Shown: piece by piece, positions 1 to 5,785 of the stretch
Numbering within the stretch: the first letter of the stretch is position 1
How the letters are laid out: each line of letters opens with the position of its first letter
Assembly (NCBI GenBank): GCA_937982505.1
Contig: CALJLV010000001.1
Span: 1-10,920 of the forward strand
DNA length: 10,920 nt
Reading direction: 5' to 3'
DNA from: an uncultured Desulfobacteraceae bacterium
GTDB taxonomy: Bacteria; Desulfobacterota; Desulfobacteria; Desulfobacterales; UBA2174
Made by a program: the position numbers and the translations under genes
The notes under the pieces: generated by a model
Seen by the model: only the letters and a program-made list of their open reading frames with translations
What the model was told of the DNA's origin: nothing
The model's database searches: none

Positions 1-50
1 TACGAGCTTGACTGACGTGACTGGAGTTCAGACGTGTGCTCTTCCGATCT
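1..50. other. Illumina adapter/index contamination at contig end
   Basis: Bases 17-50 read exactly as the Illumina TruSeq read-2 adapter (it begins GTGACTGGAGTTCAG and ends CTCTTCCGATCT). Bases 1-8 (TACGAGCT) match the end of the P7 flow-cell primer, TACGAGAT, at seven of eight positions. The eight bases between, 9-16 (TGACTGAC), are placed like a sample index. This is library-construction sequence and not part of the organism. It marks the physical end of the contig and explains why the first gene is cut. Confidence 0.97.
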
Positions 51-198
51 ACTGCCCTACTTTGCCTTTCCGGACAAGATGAAGCGCCTGATGCAGCAGG
101 TGATCGAGCTGCCCGACGATGCCCTGCGCAAATTCGGCTTCGTGCTCATGTGCCTCGGCCTGCTGGTCGTCTACCTCGGACAGAACGGTGGGCGCTGA
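51..198 (+). CDS. DUF2065 (YjeT-like) small membrane protein, 3' part only
   Basis: The frame runs from the adapter junction (first whole codon at 52) to TGA at 196-198 and gives the last 48 residues of a protein. Visible in order are a basic amphipathic stretch (FPDKMKRLMQQV), the motif LPDDALRKFG, and a hydrophobic helix (FVLMCLGLLVVYLG) with a short polar tail. This matches the C-terminal half of the DUF2065 family (E. coli YjeT has LPDNILRRFG followed by a membrane helix), whose members are about 60-70 residues with two membrane segments. Role unknown; the inner membrane is expected. The N-terminal helix is lost because the contig ends here, so this is truncation by assembly and not a pseudogene. 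The start codon is outside the window. Confidence 0.8.
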
Positions 199-200
199 AG

Positions 201-236
201 CGGGAAATTCGAGATTTGAAATCCAAAATTTGAGAC
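201..236 (+). repeat. AT-rich dispersed intergenic repeat, copy 1
   Basis: This AT-rich stretch (GGGAAATTCGAGATTTGAAA, then TCCAAAATTTGAGA) stands out from its G+C-rich surroundings. Its sequence resembles the reverse complement of 7916-7951: both begin CGGGA, followed by runs of ATTT/GAAAT alternating with GAGA. It ends about 11 bases before the queA ATG and occupies the position where a ribosome binding site would be expected. Short repeats of this kind (translating as variants of FEIQNLK/ISNLKS) are common between genes in several environmental lineages; I recall this and did not check it. Confidence 0.5.
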
Positions 237-247
237 TCGTTGTTTTC

Positions 248-1315
248 ATGTATCATCTTGAAGACTACCACTACGAACTGCCGCCCGAGCGCATCGCCCA
301 GACCCCCGCCGACCGGCGGGACCGGTCCCGGCTGCTGGTGCTCGAACGGCCGCAAGGCCGCCTGGCCCACCGCCGCTTCGACGAAATCGGCGCCTATCTT
401 GGTCCGGGCGACGTGCTGGTGGTCAACGACACCCGGGTGGTCTGCGGCCGCCTCTACGGCCGCAAGCCGACCGGCGGGCAGGTCGAACTGCTGCTGCTCG
501 ACTATGCCGAGTGCCTCGAAAGGCGGGCCGCGGGAAACGGGCTGGTGGGCCGCTGCCTGCTGCGGGCCGCCAAACCGACCCGCCCCGGCACCCGTCTGAC
601 GTTCGACGAGGGGCTGGCGGCCGAAGTCCTGGCGGCCGAAGACGGCGGGGTCTACACGGTGCGCTTCGAGGGCGCCGAAGACTTCGAAGCGCTCATCGAA
701 CGCATCGGCCACATCCCCCTGCCCCCTTATATCCGCCGCGTCCCCCAGGCCCCCGACACGGCGGCGGACCGTCTCGGCTACCAGACGGTCTACGCGGCCC
801 GCAAGGGCGCCGTGGCCGCCCCCACGGCCGGCTTGCACTTTACCGAAGCACTGCTCGCCGACCTGCGGCGCAGCGGCGTGAAGATCGCGCCGATCACCCT
901 GCACGTGGGCTACGGCACCTTCCTGCCGGTGCGCGTGGACGACATCCGCGAGCATCGCATGCACGCCGAGAGCTTCGATATCGCCGGCGCCAGCGCCCGG
1001 ACGATCAACGCGGCCCGCAACGCCGGCGGGCGCGTCTTCGCCGTGGGGACCACCTGCGTGCGGACCCTGGAATACGCCGCCGACGCCGCCGGACAGGTTC
1101 GCCCCGGTCGCGGCCGCTGCGACCTGTTCATCTACCCGGGGTACCGGTTCAAGGCCGTGGACGCCATGATCACCAACTTTCACCTGCCCCGCTCGACCCT
1201 GCTGATGCTCGTGTCGGCCTTTGCCGGCCGGGAGCGGATAATGGCCGCCTATCGGGCCGCCGTCGCCGCCGGATACCGCTTTTTCAGTTACGGGGACGGC
1301 ATGTTGATTGTTTAA
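248..1315 (+). CDS. queA: S-adenosylmethionine:tRNA ribosyltransferase-isomerase QueA
   Basis: QueA transfers and rearranges the ribosyl group of S-adenosylmethionine onto 7-aminomethyl-7-deazaguanine at the wobble position of GUN-anticodon tRNAs, giving epoxyqueuosine (queuosine pathway, cytoplasm). The 355-residue product matches the family length (E. coli 356). Family motifs are present in order: LPPERIAQTP (11-20), NDTRV (60-64), HIPLPPYIRR (155-164), GAVAAPTAGLHFT (187-199), HVGYGTFLPV (219-228), MHAE (238-241), VGTTCVRTLE (266-275), ITNFHLPRSTLLMLVSAF (308-325) and YRFFSYGDGMLI (343-354). The ATG at 248 was chosen because it begins the usual MYHLEDYHYELP N-terminus; the frame is open further upstream, into the preceding gene. 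No good Shine-Dalgarno precedes it, only the AT-rich repeat. tgt follows after 16 bases and acts in the same pathway, so the two are surely co-transcribed. Confidence 0.97.
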   Translation: MYHLEDYHYELPPERIAQTPADRRDRSRLLVLERPQGRLAHRRFDEIGAYLGPGDVLVVNDTRVVCGRLYGRKPTGGQVELLLLDYAECLERRAAGNGLVGRCLLRAAKPTRPGTRLTFDEGLAAEVLAAEDGGVYTVRFEGAEDFEALIERIGHIPLPPYIRRVPQAPDTAADRLGYQTVYAARKGAVAAPTAGLHFTEALLADLRRSGVKIAPITLHVGYGTFLPVRVDDIREHRMHAESFDIAGASARTINAARNAGGRVFAVGTTCVRTLEYAADAAGQVRPGRGRCDLFIYPGYRFKAVDAMITNFHLPRSTLLMLVSAFAGRERIMAAYRAAVAAGYRFFSYGDGMLIV

Positions 1316-1331
1316 ACGGCATCGCGAAACC

Positions 1332-2439
<1,108 letters not shown>

Positions 2440-2456
<17 letters not shown>

Positions 2457-2874
2457 GGACACCTTGGAAGGCGGTTTTTTCAGCACGGTCTGCTTTCTTT
2501 GCCATCAAAGCGCCGAAAAGGCCCTAAAGGCCCTGCTCTACCACGAAGGCGCACGGCGCCGGGCGCTGCTGACCCATTCGCCAGTGGAAATGATCAGCGC
2601 CGCCAAAGAGCTGAAGATCGAGGCAGTGGAAGATCTGGGCAGACCTGCTCGGGAACTCGATTTGCACTACATCCCGGCGCGCTACCCCAACGGTTTGCCG
2701 GGCGGCTATCCCCATCAGTTCTATGATCGCAGTGAGGCGGACAAGGCCATCAGGGCAGCCCATGCGATTTTGGCCGCGGTCGAAGGTTATTTTCGTTCTA
2801 AGAACACGGTAGAAATCCTGGTCGATGCCAATGGGGAAAACGGGCCGGCCAACAGAAAGGATGGACATCCATGA
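2440..2874 (+). CDS. HEPN-domain protein, probably N-terminally shortened
   Basis: A 144-residue frame with the signature of the HEPN superfamily (Pfam HEPN, PF05168 type): FFSTVCFLCHQSAEKALKAL (13-32), THSPVEMI (45-52), HYIPARYPNG (76-85) and a final helix SEADKAIRAAHAILAAVEGY (98-117). Family members are small helical proteins, many being the toxin or partner half of HEPN/MNT nucleotidyltransferase pairs. No nucleotidyltransferase is visible on either strand nearby. The first helix (usually W..xAEEDLxxAxxLLExGxF) is represented only by WMGAKDED-TLEGGF, about seven to nine residues short, and the start lies inside tgt. An R-x4-H (R41, H46) is present, but I cannot say it is the RNase motif. 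After the domain there is an atypical tail of about 22 residues reaching an ATGA overlap with the next gene. G+C is lower (28 of 60 bases at 2761-2820 against 42 of 60 at 3421-3480), which suggests later acquisition. It may be a decaying gene. The start is uncertain. Confidence 0.65.
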
Positions 2875-3089
2875 AAGAAAAGGTACAGGCGGCCCTGGAC
2901 AGGATCCGGCCCATGCTCCAGGCCGACGGCGGGGACGTGGAACTGGTGGACGTGGTCGACGGGATCGTCAAGGTGCGCCTCCAGGGGGCCTGCAAGGGCT
3001 GCCCCATGAGTCAGATGACCCTGCGCAACGGGATCGAACGGGTCCTCAAGCAGCAGATCCCGGAAATCAAGGCCGTCGAACCGGCCTGA
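2871..3089 (+). CDS. NifU C-terminal domain (Nfu-type) iron-sulfur scaffold protein
   Basis: A 72-residue protein made only of the NifU C-terminal/Nfu domain: helix VQAALDRIRPMLQADGGDVE, then strands LVDVVDGIVKVRLQGAC, then the CKGC cluster-binding motif (C41, C44) and a final helix TLRNGIERVLKQQIPEI. Proteins of this family hold a transient [4Fe-4S] cluster between two subunits and pass it to client enzymes. Stand-alone domains of about 70-75 residues are common in anaerobes. GAAAGG at 2855-2860 is a well-placed ribosome binding site, and the ATG overlaps the HEPN stop (ATGA), which would couple translation. The aminotransferase begins 15 bases downstream. Which client it serves is not shown; the enzymes nearby are not obvious Fe-S proteins, although the partner QueG of the queuosine pathway (not in this window) is one. 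Confidence 0.92.
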   Translation: MKEKVQAALDRIRPMLQADGGDVELVDVVDGIVKVRLQGACKGCPMSQMTLRNGIERVLKQQIPEIKAVEPA

Positions 3090-3104
3090 AAAGGAGCGCG
3101 CGGC

Positions 3105-4286
3105 ATGACCATCGCCAAGAAGATCGAAGGCTTCATCACCCGTTCGTCCTGGATCCGCAGGATGTTCGAGGAGGGCGCCCGCCTCAAGGCCGAACACGGA
3201 GCGCACCGGGTGTTCGACTTTTCCCTGGGCAATCCCAACGTGCCGCCCCCCGAGCGCTTCAACCGGCTGCTCATCGAAACGGTGACCACCTGCGGCCCGG
3301 ACGGCCACTGCTACATGCCCAACACCGGCTATCCCCGGGTCTGCCAGGCCATCGCCGACTACCTCTGCACCGAGCAGCAGGTCGCCGTCACCGGCCGCGA
3401 GATCATCATGACCTGCGGGGCCGCCGGGGCCCTCAACGTGGTGCTCAAGACCCTCCTCGACCCGGGAGACGAGGTGCTCTGTCCGGCCCCCTATTTCGTC
3501 GAATACGGGTTTTACGCCGACAACCACGGCGGCACCCTCAAGACCGTGCCCACCCGGGCCGACTTCACCCTGGACCTGGAGGCCATGGCGGCGGCCATCG
3601 GCGAGCGCACCAAGGTGGTCCTGATCAACTCGCCCAACAATCCCACCGGACAGGTTTACAGTGCCGAGGCCCTTCGAGACCTGGGCCGCCTGCTCACCGA
3701 AAAAAGCCGGACCCTGGGCCACACCGTGTACCTGGTCTCCGACGAACCGTACCGCAAGATCGTCTACGACGGGGTCCGGGTGCCTTCCATATTCGCGGCC
3801 TACGACGAGGCCCTCATCTGCACCTCGTATTCCAAGGACATCTCGATACCGGGCGAGCGCCTGGGCTTCGCGGCCGTCAATCCCGCCGCGGTGCACAAGG
3901 AGGCCCTGCTGGCCGGTATGACCCTGGCCAACCGGATCCTGGGGTTCGTCAACGCCCCGGCCCTGATGCAGCGGGTGGTGGCCGAGATGCAGGGCCAGAG
4001 CGTCGACATCGGCGAGTACGCCCGCAAGCGCCGCCTGCTCTGCGACGGCCTGGCCGAGGCCGGCTACCGGTTCGAGAGACCGGCGGGGGCCTTTTACCTC
4101 TTTGCGCGCACCCCCATCGCCGACGACGTGGCCTTCGTGCGCCAGCTCCAGGAGGAACTGATCCTGGTGGTGCCGGGCAGCGGCTTCGGCGGCCCGGGGC
4201 ATTTCCGCATCGCCTATTGCGTGGACGACGCGGTGATCACCGGTGCCATGCCCGGCTTCCGGCGGGTCATGGAGACGTATCGCTAG
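3105..4286 (+). CDS. PLP-dependent aminotransferase, class I/II (aspartate/alanine type)
   Basis: A 393-residue fold-type I aminotransferase. Visible landmarks: substrate loop SLGNPN (40-45), NTGYP (73-77), GAAGALN cofactor-phosphate loop (105-111), SPNNPTG (176-182) with N179, SDEPY (212-216) with the PLP-pyridine Asp D213, the Schiff-base lysine K244 in SYSKDISIPGERLG with R252, and the carboxylate-binding R368 in HFRIAY. It should transfer an amino group from an amino acid to a 2-oxo acid in the cytoplasm. The sequence does not fix the substrate; the aspartate/alanine group is the best guess. AAGGAG at 3091-3096 decides the ATG start. The N-terminus (KKIEGFITRSSWIRRMFEEG) resembles a group I associate with Desulfobacterota, from memory. 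It sits 15 bases after the NifU-like gene and 42 before the epimerase gene, so it is likely in their operon. Confidence 0.93.
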   Translation: MTIAKKIEGFITRSSWIRRMFEEGARLKAEHGAHRVFDFSLGNPNVPPPERFNRLLIETVTTCGPDGHCYMPNTGYPRVCQAIADYLCTEQQVAVTGREIIMTCGAAGALNVVLKTLLDPGDEVLCPAPYFVEYGFYADNHGGTLKTVPTRADFTLDLEAMAAAIGERTKVVLINSPNNPTGQVYSAEALRDLGRLLTEKSRTLGHTVYLVSDEPYRKIVYDGVRVPSIFAAYDEALICTSYSKDISIPGERLGFAAVNPAAVHKEALLAGMTLANRILGFVNAPALMQRVVAEMQGQSVDIGEYARKRRLLCDGLAEAGYRFERPAGAFYLFARTPIADDVAFVRQLQEELILVVPGSGFGGPGHFRIAYCVDDAVITGAMPGFRRVMETYR

Positions 4287-4328
4287 GCGGCAACGGCAGG
4301 TCTGAATCCGAAAACCAAGGAGAATTCC

Positions 4329-4736
4329 ATGAAGATTCTCAAGATCGACCATCTGGGCATCGCCGTCAACAGCATCGAGGACGGCAAGACGTTCTGGTCC
4401 GACATCCTCGGACTCTCCTTCGAAGGGGCCGAAACCGTGGCCGAACAGAAGGTGACCACCGCCTTTTTCCCCGTGGGCGAAAGCGAGGTGGAACTGCTCG
4501 AATCGACCGCTCCGGACGGTCCGGTGGCCAAGTACATCGAAAAAAAGGGAACCGGAATCCAGCACATCGCCTTCCGGGTGGCGGACATCGACGCGGCCCT
4601 GGAAGAACTCAAGGCCAAGGGGGTCCAGCTCATCGATCAGACGCCGCGTCTGGGCGCCGGCGGTGCCCGGATCGCCTTTCTGCACCCCAAGGCCACCGGC
4701 GGGGTCCTGGTGGAGCTGTGCCAGCGCGACGGATGA
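4329..4736 (+). CDS. mce: Methylmalonyl-CoA epimerase
   Basis: This enzyme interconverts (S)- and (R)-methylmalonyl-CoA, linking the carboxyltransferase product to the mutase encoded downstream. The 135-residue product has two glyoxalase/VOC modules. Metal ligands by alignment with the Propionibacterium enzyme are H8 (DHLGIAV), E55 (SEVELLES, in place of Gln), H79 (GIQHIAFRV) and E129 (VLVELCQ); the family stretch RLGAGGARIAFLHPK (107-121) is also present. AAGGAG at 4317-4322 is an ideal ribosome binding site. It closes the upstream gene run and is separated from the mutase by the regulator gene, so epimerase and mutase probably belong to different transcripts although they share a pathway. 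Confidence 0.95.
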   Translation: MKILKIDHLGIAVNSIEDGKTFWSDILGLSFEGAETVAEQKVTTAFFPVGESEVELLESTAPDGPVAKYIEKKGTGIQHIAFRVADIDAALEELKAKGVQLIDQTPRLGAGGARIAFLHPKATGGVLVELCQRDG

Positions 4737-4740
4737 AGGG

Positions 4741-4766
4741 ATAGGTGATTGAGGATTGTTGATTGG
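4741..4766. repeat. Possible short intergenic repeat fragment after mce
   Basis: The bases GGTGATTGAGGATTGTTGATT show a repeating GATTG/GATTGTTGATT pattern unlike the coding sequence on either side. Similar ATTGATTGTTGATT-type spacers occur between genes in many environmental genomes (from memory). Only one copy is seen here, so calling it a repeat is tentative. Confidence 0.2.
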
Positions 4767-4780
4767 CGCTCCCTTTGGGC

Positions 4781-4810
4781 TTGACAAGGCGCGCCCATTC
4801 CCATTACCCT
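4781..4810 (+). promoter_or_regulatory. Candidate sigma-70-type promoter upstream of tetR
   Basis: A perfect -35 hexamer TTGACA (4781-4786) is followed 18 bases later by TACCCT (4805-4810), which keeps only the conserved T, A and final T of a -10 box. It begins 45 bases after the mce stop and 216 before the tetR ATG. Downstream, 4860-4975 is AT-rich, and other -10-like stretches (for example AAATATG near 4896) have no convincing -35. The promoter call is weak. Confidence 0.25.
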
Positions 4811-4816
4811 GCCTTC

Positions 4817-4832
4817 GGTAACATCGTTATCC
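4817..4832. promoter_or_regulatory. AACATCGTT dyad, copy 1
   Basis: GGTAACATCGTTATCC is an imperfect dyad (TAAC-ATC-GTTA core) just downstream of the candidate promoter. The nine-base centre AACATCGTT returns at 4979-4987 inside a second dyad. It could be a binding site for the nearby TetR-family protein or another regulator; nothing else supports it. Confidence 0.25.
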
Positions 4833-4930
4833 TTAGACGGCCAACTGCCGCCACAAACCTGGGAAAATGCCTGTAATCAAACAAATAACGAAAAAATATG
4901 GGACGTGAAAAGGTTTTTCCAATCCTGAAT

Positions 4931-4975
4931 AAAAATCTTTTTGGACCGGGTCCTTCCCGGTCTAAAAAGATTTTT
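4931..4975. terminator. 20-bp stem-loop with five-base loop before tetR
   Basis: The left arm 4931-4950 (AAAAATCTTTTTGGACCGGG) and right arm 4956-4975 pair over 20 bp with a single G-U at the 12th/13th step and loop TCCTT. The G+C core GGACCGGG/CCCGGTCT is extended by an A/T block and ends in TTTTTT (4971-4976), so it could work as an intrinsic terminator for transcripts from mce. It ends only 20 bases before the tetR ATG, leaving no room for a normal tetR promoter after it. An attenuator or a leader structure is therefore equally possible. Confidence 0.5.
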
Positions 4976-4976
4976 T

Positions 4977-4989
4977 GGAACATCGTTCC
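4977..4989. promoter_or_regulatory. AACATCGTT dyad, copy 2
   Basis: GGAACATCGTTCC is a perfect 5-bp dyad around ATC and lies between the 20-bp stem-loop and the tetR start. It shares AACATCGTT with 4820-4828, 159 bases upstream. A regulator bound here would cover the tetR translation start region. Its function is inferred only from symmetry and recurrence. Confidence 0.28.
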
Positions 4990-4995
4990 AGCTTC

Positions 4996-5631
4996 ATGTG
5001 CATGAATCCTCCGAATCCTCCGGCCTCCCACATCGAACGCCTGCGCCCCGAAAGGTTCCAGCGCCTCGAAACGGCGGTGATGGAAATCTTTTCCCAGGCG
5101 GACTTTCACAAGGCCAACATGCGCGAGGTGGCCCGCCGCGCCGGAGTGAGCTTTTCCACCATTTACAACCATTACGGAAGCAAGGAACGGCTGGTCTTCG
5201 CCTTCGTGGACATCTGGCTGGGCAAGCTCACCGAACGGATCTTCGACCACCTCAAGGGAATCGAAAGCCTCAAGGAACGGCTGCGCAAGGTCCTGTGGCT
5301 GCAGCTCGACTATTACGAGCGCAACCCGGGCCTGGGCCGCATCCTCTTCATGACCCTGCCCATGCAGACCTGGATGGCGGACGAAACCTTTCAGCAGAAA
5401 AAAATGATTCACCTCTATCTGGACGTGCTGCGCCGGGGCCAGGCCGCCGGGGTGCTCAACGACCAGGTACGGCCCGGGGTGCTCCTGGATTTCATGCTCG
5501 GCTTCGTTCAGCGCACCTTTTTCATGTGGATCGCTCGAGGCCAGCCCCAGGGCCTGGCCGACCAGACCAACGTGCTTTTCGGGATGATCTGGCGGGCCAT
5601 CGCCAACCCGGCGCACGCCAACAGCGATTGA
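4996..5631 (+). CDS. TetR/AcrR-family transcriptional regulator
   Basis: A protein of 211 residues (209 if the second ATG at 5002 is used), normal for TetR regulators. The N-terminal DNA-binding domain is clear: helix RFQRLETAVMEIFSQ, then ADFHKANMREVARRAGVSFS and TIYNHYGSKERLVFAF (helix-turn-helix about 41-62). The remaining, mostly helical part is the effector-binding and dimer domain and shows no recognisable ligand motif. Lying directly before the mutase operon, it probably represses or tunes it and possibly itself, with an acyl-CoA or related metabolite as likely effector; both are inference. No good Shine-Dalgarno precedes either ATG, and a TTG at 4975 would fall within the stem-loop. 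A dyad (GGAACATCGTTCC) lies just upstream, and a better TetR-like palindrome lies after the gene. Confidence 0.9.
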   Translation: MCMNPPNPPASHIERLRPERFQRLETAVMEIFSQADFHKANMREVARRAGVSFSTIYNHYGSKERLVFAFVDIWLGKLTERIFDHLKGIESLKERLRKVLWLQLDYYERNPGLGRILFMTLPMQTWMADETFQQKKMIHLYLDVLRRGQAAGVLNDQVRPGVLLDFMLGFVQRTFFMWIARGQPQGLADQTNVLFGMIWRAIANPAHANSD

Positions 5632-5663
5632 TGGGAAGAAGCCCGGACCTGGGGAATTTCTTC

Positions 5664-5692
5664 ATCGGACCGATCGGTCGCAGCGGTCCGAT
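5664..5692. promoter_or_regulatory. Putative TetR operator: GACCGATCGGTC palindrome with extra half-sites
   Basis: GACCGATCGGTC (5669-5680) is a perfect 12-bp palindrome of the GACCG-n2-CGGTC form typical of many TetR operators. It sits inside a second inverted repeat, ATCGGACCG (5664-5672) and CGGTCCGAT (5684-5692), giving three CGGTC-type half-sites in 29 bases. The location, between tetR and the mutase gene and about 95 bases before the mutase ATG, fits control of the mutase operon by the adjacent regulator. As RNA the outer repeat could form a 9-bp hairpin, but no T-run follows, so it is not a terminator. No convincing promoter hexamers were found around it. Confidence 0.55.
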
Positions 5693-5785
5693 CGATGCTC
5701 GCAGAAAACCAACCTGAGGATGCCCGGCGCCGACCGGCGGGCGCAGGGCGGAGACACCGGCAACCGCCAGTCAAAGGAGACGACC

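Noticed and set aside
119..247. N-terminal extension of QueA from an upstream start
   Set aside because: It would overlap the DUF2065 gene and cross the AT-rich repeat; the family N-terminus begins at the ATG at 248.
2555..2575. R-x4-H in the HEPN protein as the catalytic RNase motif
   Set aside because: The His belongs to the common THSPVEMI-type helix start of this family, and the spacing alone is too weak to claim RNase activity.
2825..4744. 639-codon + strand frame across nifU-like, aminotransferase and mce
   Set aside because: Arg/Gly/Pro-rich out-of-frame translation covering three well-supported genes; no domain is visible.
4736..4775. AAGGGA/TCCCTT inverted repeat after mce as a terminator
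   Set aside because: A six-bp stem with a 28-base loop and no T-run; the 20-bp stem-loop at 4931-4975 is the stronger candidate.
2787..4787. 666-codon open frame on the - strand
   Set aside because: It lies antisense to the nifU-like, aminotransferase and mce genes, is a composition artefact of GC-rich codons (His, Gly, Asp, Gln-rich), matches no family and has no ribosome binding site.
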